In this document: positions 46,484 through 57,235 of the stretch, piece by piece | Numbering within the stretch: position 1 is the stretch's first letter | How the letters are laid out: every line of letters begins with the position of its first letter | Assembly (NCBI GenBank): GCA_948474755.1 | Contig: CAOLHI010000020.1 | Coordinates: forward strand, 248,001 to 312,000 | Origin: Ctenosaura bakeri | Taxonomy: Eukaryota > Chordata > Lepidosauria > Squamata > Iguanidae | Direction of reading: 5' to 3' | Length of the DNA: 64,000 nt | Translations under genes and position numbers: made by a program | The notes under the pieces: model-generated | Seen by the model: only the letters and a program-made list of their open reading frames with translations | The model's database searches: none | What the model was told of the DNA's origin: nothing

Positions 46484-47133
46484 CTAGTCTGCTATAACAC
46501 ACACTGAAAAATGTCACACTGCCAATTACCTGTTAGATTCTACTTTCCATTCACTTAACACAACTGATTTTACTTCACAGGAAAAAAAAATCTAAATAAT
46601 TTCAAAGGTGTTGTTAGCTGCTGGTCAGATTAGACAGTAAAGATCTAGGTGACTCAAAATTCTGGACTATGAAATAACAGATACATTCACATCTATTGAG
46701 CACAGTGGCGCAAAGTGGGGGGGGGCGGTTTGTGGCTGTGTTTAATTCAGAAAAGATTATCCATTCACAATATGACTGTAATTTAGCCATGCTTATTGAA
46801 ACTTTTATTCTATGTATAAATTTAAAAAGAATATGTTACATTTTAATGCTTTCTTAGAATAAAATGTTCAAGAAAAAGAATGCTTGCACACTGCTACAAT
46901 ATGTAATTTACTTTTCATAGCATGTATGTGTAAGAAATGGTGAAATACAAAGTTCTACTCTCAAAATAAATCTTCTTTTATATTCAGCATAGCTCCAGCA
47001 GTGTACCAGAGTTCACAAAAGCTACAAACCACATCAATTTTCTACAAGGTTACCTGAATAAGCAGGTACAATGCCCATGCAAACTCATAGTACTCTGTAG
47101 GTTTTCTTACCTCATATGTTAAAAGGCTCAATA
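46484..47133. other. Intronic stretch, no gene seen
   Basis: AT-rich sequence with a G-run (46717-46727). No gene or repeat family is recognised. Confidence 0.4.
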
Positions 47134-47347
47134 TGTGTGTATGTGCCTTCAAGTCTCTGGTCAAGTTATGGCAACTCTATGAATTTTATAGGGATTTTTT
47201 TAGGCAAGGAATATTCCAAGGTGATTTTGCCAGCTCCTTCTTCTGAAATACAGCCTACAGCACCTGGTATTCATTGGCAGTCTCCCATCCAAATACTAAC
47301 CAGAGTTGATCCTGTTTAATTTCCAAGATCAGATGGCATTTGGTGCC
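47134..47347 (-). mobile_element. 5S rRNA-derived SINE, antisense (copy 1)
   Basis: On the minus strand the head reads 'gatcttggaaattaaacagg', 'ctctggttagtatttggatg', 'ggagactgccaatgaatacc', a diverged 5S rRNA 3' half (GATCTCGGAAGCTAAGCAGG...GGTTAGTACTTGGATGGGAGACC). The body and tail ('ttgccataacttgaccagag', 'cttgaaggcac') are the same as in the tRNA-headed SINEs of this window. Confidence 0.85.
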
Positions 47348-48849
47348 TCAGGTTATTTAAACCAAAGACTTAATACAAAAACAATATGCCACATTTTTTG
47401 GCAGCATTGTATAATCTAGAAAATAATTCCTAAAGGTTTTTACCAAAATCAAAACATATTATATGATTCCAGGTGGTTTTTCAAAAAGCAAACATTTTTA
47501 TTTAATTAAATAAAACTGTTCTACATGACAAAAGATTTGGCAGTCCCAAAACTGGTCCCTAGTGTCTGTTCAGCCAACATCTACTGGCAGAACCATAGCA
47601 CGCAACACATAGTAGGTTTCTGTCAAAATGAAGTAACAACTGAACTACTAAAGCTTATTTGAAGCCACAACTATCAAAGTCTAGCCATACCTATAAAGGA
47701 AGTTGTATTTATAAAAATATAACGTTTCTCTCTTTTTCAGCATTCACCATATGCCTTATTATTACTATCAGCAATGCAACTGTACATCTTCCATTCATTT
47801 CACTTCAGCTTATTTGGATATGGAATCCACCAGGGCAACATTTTTATTTTTTTTTCTTACATCTCTTGATAATTCTCTTTTGGTAGAAAAAACAATATTG
47901 CACCTTATGTGACAGGCACATATAAGTAGAAAGGAGGCCCATAAATTAAATAAATTAAATGCTAAAATATAACTTGTTTGGGTTCACATATGGACAAAGA
48001 TCCACAAACACTGAATATCAGGAAAACTTAGTGCAGCTGAAGATATAAGCCCTTCATATTTCTCCTGAACTTATGGAAAGGGCTGAGGCTCATCCTCACA
48101 ACCGTTAACAGGTGCCAAAGTTGTTTTAGGCAATTGTGATTGGCTATAGAAGCAGTACTAGTAGGGTGTGCAATAAAATACTACTGTGTGGAAAAATTCC
48201 TGTTCGGCATTCCAACAACCAAACCGTGCCTTCCTTCTGACTATTCTATTCTCAGATGGTGTTCTCCAACATGTAGCACTTTCATTAGGCTAAGAAGATG
48301 CCCTTTGGGAATCCCCCTGCAAGATTCTTTTTCCTACCTCTATAAACTGACTTTTTTTTTTTAATGTATTTCTATATTACCCAATAGCTAAACTCTCTAG
48401 GCAGTTCACAAATCAAGCTTAAAAACCATCAACAACTTAACACACTTCTGTATCACATGTAGGCACAACTTTTAAGTGCTGGTGCTGACCCTAAATATCT
48501 TGTGATCTGGGTATCTTAAGGAATTCCTTCTCCCACTTAAACCTGTCCAAACATTATTTTCAGCAGAAGCATTAAAGCCAAGACAATGACCAAAGCGAAT
48601 TGGTAACCAATTCCCAGAAAAAAATGAGTGAGTTTTAGCGTTATTCATAAGACACTTAACATTTTCCTGTATGAGATGAAGACTGATTCAATGTCAAGAG
48701 CAGCCCAGTTCAGAGCATACTGGAGGAGTTTAGCTTGAAAATGACAAAAGCACAGATCAACATTTAGTACATTGTCCAGAAAAGAGAAATGCCTTCTAGT
48801 GAACCCAAGATGTCAAGAGAAACTGGAATCTTTGGAAACTGTCTGGAAA
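47348..48849. other. Intronic stretch, no gene seen
   Basis: AT-rich sequence without a supported gene. A T-run lies at 48351-48362 and poly-T at 47845-47854. No bounded repeat is recognised. Confidence 0.4.
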
Positions 48850-49479
48850 CTTCAGTGAGTTCAAAATGCTGCAGCCAGCCTATTGACCAGGGCTGATTAC
48901 AGGGATCATGTGAGTACCCTATTGAAAAAGCTCCACTGGTTAGCAGTCCACCTCCAGTCACAATTCCCAGTGCTGGTTTTAACCTATAAAGCTCTACATG
49001 GCTTGAGTCCAGACTATCTGAAAAACCATGTGCCCTTATAAATGCCAATGTGAGCTTTAAGATTTGCAGGGGATGGCTTTCTCATAGTCCCACCATCTTT
49101 GCAGGTGTGATCAGTGAGAACTTAGGAAAGAGCTTTCTCTGTGGTTGCTTCCAGTCTGTGGAACTCCCTTCCACGGGAGGGGCGGTTGGCCCCCTCCCTG
49201 CTTTCTTTCTGCCAAGAGGTATAGAAATTTTTAATCAGGCAAGCCTTTTGAATTTTAATTTCATGTGTAAAGTGGTGTGCTATATATTTTAATCTTTATT
49301 GGAAATAATGCTTTAAATACATTTTAAGTGTTTTAACTGTTTTTAATCATGTTTTTAATAATATTGTGATTTAATTCTTTTTAAACTTTTGTTACTTAAT
49401 GACTTAGTTTAATCTTTTTAAATTATTATAAGCCATCTTGAATCCCATCTTGGAATAATGGTGGAATATAAATTCATTA

Positions 49480-49522
<43 letters not shown>

Positions 49523-49525
49523 GAA
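48850..49525 (+). mobile_element. L2-like LINE, 3' part, with (AAAG)n tail
   Basis: With stops ignored, forward translation gives the L2-type C-terminus: VQNAAAS-like start ('ttcaaaatgctgcagccag'), HWLAVHLQSQFPVLVLTYKA, LHGLSPDYLKNHVP, and WNSLPREG near 49158-49180. A T-rich 3' UTR ends 'aagccatcttgaatcccatc' and an AAAG/GGAA microsatellite (49484-49535). Confidence 0.8.
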
Positions 49526-49535
49526 GGAAGGAAGG

Positions 49536-50052
49536 AGAAGAGAGAGAAAGAGATTGACTTGTGGCAACAGTTACAAACTGCCTCTCAAGAAACCATAAAA
49601 ATAGGAGCAACACTAGACTCAAGCTGATCAGAGAGAATTATCAAAGGACATCCTATCAATCACAGGCAAATTAATCCCCTCCAAACTATGCCAATGAAAT
49701 CAGCTAACTACTTTTAATCTACTTCTTTCATGTTTTGGTTGACTTTTTTTTCCCACTGCTTTACTGCACTTATATACATTCTTACTGCACTTATGTACAT
49801 TCTTAGGTGTTTTCATTGTGTTTTATGATTTGTTAGCCATTCTGAGAACCTAAACTGATGAGTGGCATGTTACTCAAAACCCAGGAGGCAACAGTAAGAA
49901 GACACACAAGAGTGGCTTAATGTACTCTAAAGGCTTGATCATAGTAGCGGAATTCAAAGAACCAAGCAAATAATTATCCATTAGCAAGGCACATGCTGGA
50001 TTCCCTATGAAGGATACTGGTGAAAAAATATCACTAGACACATCCAACACCA

Positions 50053-50096
<44 letters not shown>

Positions 50097-50103
50097 CATT
50101 CAT
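49536..50103 (+). other. Intronic stretch ending in (CTAT)n
   Basis: No gene. A (CTAT)n microsatellite of about 45 bp lies at 50053-50096, just upstream of the target site of the 7SK-L1 insertion. Confidence 0.7.
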
Positions 50104-50122
50104 CCAAATATATATACACATA
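50104..50122. repeat. Target-site duplication, left copy (7SK-L1 insertion)
   Basis: The 19-bp sequence CCAAATATATATACACATA is repeated exactly at 53140-53158, directly after the L1 A-rich tail. It brackets both the 7SK segment and the L1, showing that they were inserted in one event. Confidence 0.85.
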
Positions 50123-50364
50123 ACCTTGAGAATGTTTGGAGGTTCTAGCAGGGGAGCACAGCTATCGTATACCCTTGACCAAAGAATGGTACACTCCTTC
50201 TATCTGGGATGGTCGTCCTCTTCCACTGAGCGTGCAGTTTCGGGAAGGATGCACATGGAGCAGTGAGGGAGGAAGGTGACACCTGCCTAGTCAGCCAGAT
50301 CAGCCAAATCAACCCTGGCGATCAATGAGGTGACAGATGTCACAGCCAGATTGCCCTCATATCC
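50123..50364 (-). pseudogene. RN7SK: 7SK small nuclear RNA pseudogene, 5' ~250 nt, antisense
   Basis: The minus strand starts at 50364 with GGATATGAGGGCAATCTGGC and runs through 'catctgtcacctcattgatc', 'gccagggttgatttggctga', 'gaagaggacgaccatccc' and 'ggtcaagggtatacgatagc' to 'cctccaaacattctcaaggt'. This is nucleotide 1 to about 250 of 7SK RNA (P-TEFb/HEXIM regulatory RNA; vertebrate start GGATGTGAGGGCGATCTGGC). The 3' ~80 nt and any pol III promoter are absent, so it is a retro-copied fragment. Its nucleotide 1 abuts the L1 and its truncated end abuts the target-site duplication. Confidence 0.93.
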
Positions 50365-50377
50365 ATTAAAGGTTAAA

Positions 50378-52877
50378 AACTACAGACCAATCTCTTTGTT
50401 GAATACAGATTATAAAATATTGGCAACAATACTGGCAAAACGGCTGAGAAATGTAATACAGGATAAGATTCATGAAGGTCAAACAGGCTTTCTACCAGGC
50501 TGATATATGAAGAATAATATAAGAACATTATTGGATGTAATTGAATATTATGACAAAAACCCAGGGAAAAAGATAGCTATTATTTTATTGGATGCAGAAA
50601 AAGCTTTTGATACTGGCCCTTTCCGCACGTGGGAAAGGAACCGCGCAAAAACAGGACTCACTGGATTTCTTCAGCATCTGGGTGAGTCCGTCGGGATGAG
50701 GAGCAGTGCAAGCTTGTCACTCCGCATTGCTCCGGTGTCCAAAATGGCAGCTTCTGGTTGGTGGAGGCTCTCCACCAACTGGAGAAGCTCGCCAGCCTAA
50801 AGCCCACCCCCAGCAGATCTGAAGGCACGCACTAGTAGGTGCCTGCAAATCTGCACCGCAGCACGGCAACGGAGCAACATGGGGTCGCGCACTCCATACT
50901 TTTGAAAAACCTCTTAAAAGACCTCGGAGGTCGGTCTGCACCATTTTAATAGCCTGGTGTGGAAAGGGCCAATGTTTCCTGGGAATTTATGCACTGAGTC
51001 TTAAAAGAATATGGCCTGGGAGAAGCCTTTTGTAAACGGACTGAAATGATTTATCAGGATCAGACAGTGAAGCTAATCATACATGGAGATATAATGACAA
51101 GTTTTGTTATAAACAAGGGGTACCGCAAGGGTTCCCTTTATCACCAATACTATTTATAACCATATTGGAGGCATTACTGATTGCAATAAATGAAGATTCA
51201 CAGATCTGCAGCTTGAGAATAAAGAGTAAGGAAATAAAATATAAAGCTTTTGTTGTTGATGTAATTATATTTTTGGAGGAACCCCAAGACTCAATTCAGG
51301 TGTTGATGGACATCCTACAAAAATATGGACAAATGGTAGGATATAAGATAAACAGATAAAAGACAATGATGATGACGTTAAATATGACAAAAAAAGAACA
51401 AGCGGACCTGGAGAGAAGATCAGGATATCAAATCACTAAGAAAGCAAAGTACTTGGGTATCATAATTACAAATAAAAATAAAGAACTATTTGATAACAAT
51501 TATTTGAAGATATGGAAGGAGATTAAATGTGAAATGAAAAGATGGATGCATTTTAACTTGTCTCTCCTGGGAAGGATAAATGCTTTTAAAATGTCTTTAT
51601 TACCAAAGCTTATGCTTCTCCTTCAGAATTTGCCAATAATAGGAAGAGAAAAGATTTTTAAAGAATGGGAAAAAGAATTACGAAAATTTATTTGGCAAGG
51701 GAAAAAAGAAGAATTATGTTCAAAATATTACAAGATGCAAAATAGAGAGGAGGATTTTGATGTGCCATCGCTAAAAACCTATTATCAAGCAAGCTGTTTA
51801 GATTTAATCAAAGATTGGATACATGTAGAAAATACAACATGTAAAGAACTGGAAGGAATAAATAATAGGTTTGGATGGCACAGATACTTATGCTACAACA
51901 AAATAACAGTGAATAAAGAGTTTAATAATCATGGTATTCGAAAGACATTATTGAAAGTGTGCTTATAAATAAAGCAGAAATTTAATAGAAACTTCCAATT
52001 TGGACCTCACCTCAGGAAGCACATAAAATTGCCATAACAAAACAAAGAAATCTATTAACTTATCAAGACTTGTTGAAATGGGAAGGGGATAAACCAAGAA
52101 TGCGTACAGAAGAAGAAATAAAAGCTTTGGGACACAAATTCAGTTGGTTCCCATGGAGACAACTTAAAGAGGGATTTAAAATGCATCAAAAATTATATGG
52201 ATTTGAAAGAAAAGAAAATGAATTAGATCTATTGATGAAGGAGGGCCAGAAGAAGAGAATCTCCAAATTCTATAAACTATTGTTGCAAAGAGAAATGGAA
52301 TCAGAAACTGTTAAAGACAATATGGGTAGATGGGCACAAAATATCAGATATCCAATTGAGTTGGATACTTGGGTGAGGGCATGGAAAACAGATATAAAAT
52401 TTACATCAAGTTTAAATTTAAGAGAAATTTTTTATAAAATGCTACATAGATGGTATATGACACCTGAAAGGTTGCAGAAAATAACTAAAAATGGAAATGA
52501 AAGATGTTGGAAATGTGATGAAAAAGTGGGATCGTTTTTTCATATGTGGTGGACCTGTAAGATAGCAAGGAAATTTTGGAAGGAAATACATGATAACATT
52601 CAAAGAATTTACAATTTAAATTTTGAAATGAAGCCAGAGTTTTATTTGTTAGATATGTTAGAATAACAAAGAGAGATAAGATGTTACCAAAAGACATTGT
52701 TATATTTGATAACTGCTGCAAGATTGACATATGCACAATACTGCAAAGAACTATGTTGATATAAAAGAATGGAAATTAAAAGTTCTGGATATGATAGAGA
52801 TAGAAAAGCTAACATTTTCAGTGAAAAATAAGCCTATCCAGAACTTTGAAAGGGAATGGAGAAAAGTCTTGAATTAG
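50378..52877 (+). pseudogene. L1 ORF2 fragment (RT domain to C-terminus), inactive
   Basis: The order seen is: YRPISLLN (RT), EGQTGFLPG followed by a stop, ILLDAEKAFD, interruption, GVPQGFPLSPILF-like text (about 51118-51157), a degenerate FVVDVIIF catalytic box, KYLGIIITNKNKELF, LSLLGRINAFKMSLLPKLM, then the Cys-rich CWKCDEKVGSFFHMWWTC (about 52506-52560) and the end EREWRKVLN. Stops at about 50502, 51357 and 51966, plus frame changes, show decay after insertion. Confidence 0.9.
50615..50970. mobile_element. TIR transposon of the GGCCCTTTYCGCACG family (copy 2), nested in L1
   Basis: GGCCCTTTCCGCACG on the left and GTGTGGAAAGGGCC on the right, 356 bp apart, split the L1 codons GAT and GTT. 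The L1 is continuous across it with a 3-bp duplication ACT/AAT (one substitution). The interior differs from copies 1 and 3 and holds its own hairpins: 'gactcac...gtgagtc' (50658-50689) and 'ttggtgga...tccaccaa' (50758-50779). Confidence 0.82.
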
Positions 52878-53139
52878 ATATAGTACAAGAAAAAAGAAGA
52901 AGAGGAAGAAGGAAGCAAGATTGTATGTAATGCAAGACAACAATGTAATAAGGCAATGTAACAAAGCAGCAATGTAACAATGTAAGATGCAATGATGTAA
53001 GATTATTTTTTAAACAGAAACTATGTAGGAATGGAATGTAAACAAGCAGACTCAACTGGAAAAAAAGAAGAAAGCTTGGAAGTGGGGAAGGGTTTTTTTA
53101 TTTTCATCTTAAACCTTAATAAAAATATTTTCAAAAAAA

Positions 53140-53158
53140 CCAAATATATATACACATA
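53140..53158. repeat. Target-site duplication, right copy (7SK-L1 insertion)
   Basis: An exact 19-bp match to 50104-50122. Being AT-rich (TATATACACATA), it could in part be microsatellite-like, but the full 19-bp identity at both boundaries supports a true duplication. Confidence 0.85.
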
Positions 53159-53459
53159 CATGTACATGTGCATGTACATACTAACGTATATTGGGTGCTT
53201 AAGGCCTCAGATAAAGGTTCTATAGGATTTCACATGGAAATTTTGTTAATCAACATCATTTAATGGCAGCTAGTTTATGTCTCATTTCCATTTCTTAAGC
53301 GCTATTATTCTGGTTAGAGCACCTGAAGGAACTGTGTGGCCCCCTAGAGATTGTTCAGTTGCAAACATACACACTCACACACACACGCACACACTGACAC
53401 TGCCCCAGTATTCCCCACCAATGGCTATGCTAGCAAAAACTGTTGGTATCTTTGCTGTT

Positions 53460-53960
53460 GTTGTTGTTAAAATATTCATATGCCCCCTTGATATCCTCGG
53501 AGCTTCAGAAAGCATATAGATAAAACAGCTATATATAAAGTTTAAATGATTTAAAATTCAAAATAAAAAGTATAGATATTAAACAATCTGAAAGACTAAA
53601 GCAGATTTTAAAAGTTTAAAAATATATTTGGGAATAAATCAATTAAGCTCCAAAGGCTCTAATTAAAAGGCATGTTTTTACTTGGGGCCAAAAAGAAGCC
53701 AGTTTTAGTGCCAATTGGGGCTCCAAAGAGAGTGTATTCAACTGAAGCCCCACAGCTGAAAAGGCCCCACTGGATTTCCTCCCACAGTGCACTGCCCTGA
53801 CAGAGGAGGATCCCTCCAGCAGACCTCAGTTCTTGGACAAATGCATACAAGGAGAGGGATGTGTGTGTATGATTTCAAGTCACTCCTTTGAACAGAAAAG
53901 TGCCAAGCCATTTAAGGCTTTGAACTTTTTCACAATTTGTAGTTCAGCGATATCTGAAGG
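53460..53960. other. Unclassified old repeat and AC microsatellite flank
   Basis: A (AC)n run lies at 53369-53397. The text 'gccaattggggctccaaaga', 'gaggatccctccagcagacc' and 'agccatttaaggctttgaac' looks like an old dispersed squamate repeat, but I cannot name it or find its ends. Confidence 0.35.
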
Positions 53961-53984
53961 GCCATTCTATTCCCCACCCATGCG

Positions 53985-54107
53985 TTAGAGTACCAGACTA
54001 AGATGAAGGAGAGCCCAAAATAAAAACTCCAGATCAGCGTTGAAGCACTCTGGGTGACTCTGGCCCAGTTGCCATCTCTCAGCCTAACCTAGCTCACAGG
54101 TTAAAAG
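53985..54107 (+). mobile_element. MIR/CORE-like tRNA-derived SINE
   Basis: 'gttagagtaccagactaaga' (tRNA-like box A side) is followed by 'cactctgggtgactctggcc' and 'ctcagcctaacctagctcacagg', the CORE-SINE text usually read as GGGTGACCTTGGGCCAGTCAC...CTCAGCCTAACCTACCTCACAGG. Confidence 0.7.
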
Positions 54108-54532
54108 CATAATAAACAAATATATTTCTATAACTTAGACTGTTATAATAATCAGCTCACCACTTCTGCTCTAAGACATACAAGTATTGCTTCAGATAGG
54201 CTCACCCAATCTTTTCTCCACCACCCCAAAAGATTCTGCAACTTTAGATCTGAGGCTACTTCTGCTCTCTGAAGTTAAAGCATCTGATATGTGGGGTGAA
54301 GCTCTTCTAGGTGACGACTTTTTTGCTTCAATAGCAGATTCATCCATGTTCTCAGAATAAGCACTTTAAACAGTAATAAAGCTGGCAGGACTACAAAGGC
54401 TTGCTGGAGCACAAGACATCTAAGATTTACATGCTACTTTGAAACAGTACCCAAAAATGGCTTAGGCTAAAAGAAGTTATGCTCTCACTGCACTGCAGAC
54501 ACATGCAGATCAAAAAGGATCAACAGACGTAC
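54108..54532. other. Intronic stretch, no gene seen
   Basis: AT-rich sequence. Nothing recognised apart from its position immediately downstream (on the minus strand) of the candidate exon. Confidence 0.4.
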
Positions 54533-54602
54533 CTGCCTTCTGTTCAACTGACAAACCAGCTCTTCTTAGAATGTTCATCATCTGGATCTCTTGTGACATC
54601 AT
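54533..54602 (-). CDS. Candidate alternative first exon of PDE10A (tentative)
   Basis: On the minus strand, tandem start codons (54602) open a 23-codon frame beginning MMSQEIQMMN and ending in GVEQKA-like polar text (SVEQKA). It stops at a consensus donor (GCAG|GTACGT, 54533/54532). The exon ends in phase 1 with G, so splicing to 19423 would create a Gly codon and continue [10 protein letters not shown], exactly the junction expected for a PDE10A N-terminal variant. An in-frame stop lies 30 bp upstream and a TATA-like TATATGA about 95 bp upstream. The peptide does not match the mammalian first exons I remember, so it could be chance. Confidence 0.3.
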
Positions 54603-54609
54603 TTCAAAT

Positions 54610-55770
54610 GTAATCAGACAATTTTTGTCTTAATTTTAGAACACTCTTAGCTGAAAAACCCAGAAAGTTTCTAAGACTGCATTACTCCTCTTTCATATAA
54701 GACCCACACCATAAGAACCAGAAAAAAAAATCCATATAGTACTGTGCCCTGCACAGATATCTACACAAAGAAGAAAATCTCAAGATAAATACAAAATACC
54801 GAAACATTTTCATCAAAGTCAAAAAGATATGAGCCCTAACCATAGCTTCTCCCAAGCTAGGCAGCATAGTCAGTGGTCCAAATACCTCTTTATGGGTCTA
54901 AGGAGGCATGGGGCTAAGAAAATGGCCTGTCATGGTCTAGACATATCAGAGACTATGAAGAAATACTTCTGGAAAAGCTCTGGCTGTGAAAAACTGGTTA
55001 TAGAATTGTTCTCTTGAGTGGTTTACATTGATCTTTTGCTCCTGCACCACCTTTAGAAAGAGATTCACTATATATGTAGGCTTTGACATGTGGAAGACAT
55101 TAATGCTGTCTTCATAGTAACTAGCATTCTTATTTAGGACAAAGAAGCATTTTCCTCAGATAGGAAAGCAAGCACTACTCCATATTCTCTCACCTGATAG
55201 CTGGTTTTCAAGTCAGGAGCATTGCTTTTAAAATTCTGAAAACAAACTGAATACACTCTTTACACATCTTACATCCATCAGTGCTGCTATGGGGGCAGAA
55301 AATTATAGGTTTTTTTGCCATTAACCTTAATCTCTGTTTATACCTGCAAATTTGTAGTTGCTGTCTCACTAGTTTCCAAGTTTTGTTTTTATATGCATCC
55401 CATTTACTTTTACAAAGAATTCTCCAAAGGCTCTTGCAGTACTTTGGAAATGTTAATTACTTTTGGCTTTTTCTTCTGCTTGCCAGTACTGTTCAAGAGA
55501 AAACACAACATTCTTTCTTGATTTCATATTTATTAATTTCATTTCAGAGACACAAACATACTGATTCTAACACACCATTCTAACACAATATTCTTGAGTG
55601 TTAAACTGGAGACCAATATTGTCTCTCTGTTTATTTTCATATCACCTTTGCCATTCTCTTTCTGTTTATTTTCATATCACCTTTATTTTGTTTGTGTATA
55701 TGGTACTCACGCTCCTCATCATGTGAACAATCCCAACACCAGTACAAGAGGAACTCCATGGGCTTTATTT
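54610..55770. other. Intronic stretch, no gene seen
   Basis: AT-rich sequence. A short tandem duplication of 'tctgtttattttcatatcac' (55629 and 55665, spacing about 36 bp) is the only structure noticed. Confidence 0.45.
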
Positions 55771-55779
55771 CAGAATCTA

Positions 55780-56470
55780 AAGCAGAGGTAGGCAAAGCAC
55801 AGTGTGCAAGCTTCATGTGCACACTCTTTGTGCTCCCCCACCTCCCCACAAATTTCAGCAGGGACAAAAAGATGTCCAAAATGGGGGGGTCATTTGGTAC
55901 ATGCCCATTTTGGCATGTTTGGGCCCTCTCACTTTTTTAAAAGGCTAGTACAGGCCACCCTGTCCTGCTTCCTTATCACAATGCCTCCACTGGCTGCCTG
56001 TTTGAGCACAAGTGAAAGCACAGGGAACGACTTATAAAGCTCTATGCTACTCAGGTCCATGCCATCTGAAAGACCAGATCTTCCCCATTTGCACCTGCCC
56101 AAACTCTAAGCTGTGTGTGTGAGAGAGAGGGGGGGGAGAGAGAGAGAGAGATGCTTCTCTCAACCCCATCACATTAGAATATCTGGTGTTAACATGAGAA
56201 AGGGCCTTCTCTATGGCTACTCCCAGACTTAGCAACCTCCTTCCTAGGGAGGCTTGGTTGGCTCTCTCCTTGCCTTCCTTTCATTGCCAAGTGAAGACCT
56301 TTCTATTCCAACAGGACTTTGGGAACTGAGAGTTTTCTATAACGGATTTTTTCTTTTAGTGCAGTATTGTTTTCAATCTATGCCTTCATATTAAAAATTT
56401 TATATAGTTTTTATTCCACAGACAATTTAATATTTTAAGCCTAACCTTTTGTATATTTTCAGCTGTATAT
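55780..56470 (+). mobile_element. hAT-like start and L2-like LINE remnant
   Basis: 'gcagaggtaggcaaagcaca' (55781) resembles the start of hAT-type elements (CAGAGGTGGGCAA). From about 55935 the text follows L2-like coding order: 'ctccactggctgcctg', 'cttataaagctctatgctac', then a (GA)n run (56112-56150), 'gggccttctctatggctact' and 'ccttcctagggaggcttggt', and a T-rich 3' part. No open frame. Confidence 0.55.
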
Positions 56471-57002
56471 GATTTTACTTGTATTTCTTTATATTACTGA
56501 ACACAGGGACTAAGCAGGAATTATTTGGTCAGTCACATTTGTTCCTGTGCTTACTCTGTTCATGTCTAAACCAAGGGGCATCAATTGTTACAACAAAATG
56601 AACATGGAGCTGAACAAAGGCATGTTCATTCCCCACCTTGCTTCTCTACATTTGTTGCCTGAAGCACTTTTCTGCTGCAAGGGCATACTGGAAGTGAACC
56701 AGGAGACATGACTACATTGGAACAATGGAACCCAAAGAGCTAAGGTCATGGTGCAGCAATGGAACCCAAATTGCTAAGGTCATAGTGATTTGGGTTTCAG
56801 GTCCTTCCTTTCATATACTTCTGCTGCAAAACTTAATTGTCCATCTACTCTTTAAAGGGGAAAAAAAGATTTCTTTGATTCATACTCTGCCATTCCTCAT
56901 TAGCTTAAGGTGGCCAACAATCCTACATAAAACATACAATTATCATCACAGATTAAAATATTTAAAATCACAAATCCAAAATTCATAAAATACACCTAAC
57001 AT
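56471..57002. other. Intronic stretch, no gene seen
   Basis: AT-rich sequence. A small local duplication ('tggaacccaa...gctaaggtcat', 56728 and 56760) is visible. No gene. Confidence 0.45.
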
Positions 57003-57235
57003 TGTTATTGTTATATGCCTTTAAGTCCACTCTACCCTACTGGTGACTCCCTCACAGAGTTTTCTTGGAAAGATACCTTCAGAGGGGGTCTGCCATTGCC
57101 CTCCTCTGAAGCTGAGAGAATATGACTTGCCCATATCATCCAGAGGTTTTTCATGGCTGAGTGGGGATTCAGATCCTGGTCTCCTAAAGAGCTGGACCAA
57201 AACTCAAACCATTACACCACATTGGCTCTCTACAT
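57003..57235 (-). mobile_element. tRNA-derived SINE, antisense (copy 5)
   Basis: Starts at the tail side 'ttgttattgttatatgcctttaag', then 'ttgccctcctctgaagctga' and 'gggattcagatcctggtctc' (reversed box B), and ends 'attacaccacattggctctc', the reversed 5' end of the tRNA-like head. Nearly full length. Confidence 0.85.

Larger units (their letters stand above)
50365..53139 (+). mobile_element. L1, 5'-truncated, joined to antisense 7SK, with nested TIR element
   Basis: It begins in the ORF2 RT domain ([13 protein letters not shown]) and continues through ILLDAEKAFD, where a TIR element interrupts at 50615-50970, then NVSWEF. The 3' UTR ends with AATAAA (about 53118) and a short A-run. Several stops and shifts are present. 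The catalytic box reads FVVDVIIF instead of F/YADD, so the enzyme could not work. The 3' end is flanked by the right target-site duplication. Confidence 0.92.

Noticed and set aside
47260..47347. Functional 5S rRNA gene
   Set aside because: Only the 3' half of 5S is present, diverged, and fused to a SINE body.
50123..50364. Functional 7SK gene
   Set aside because: It lacks the 3' ~80 nt and any proximal promoter, carries substitutions, and is embedded in an L1 insertion.
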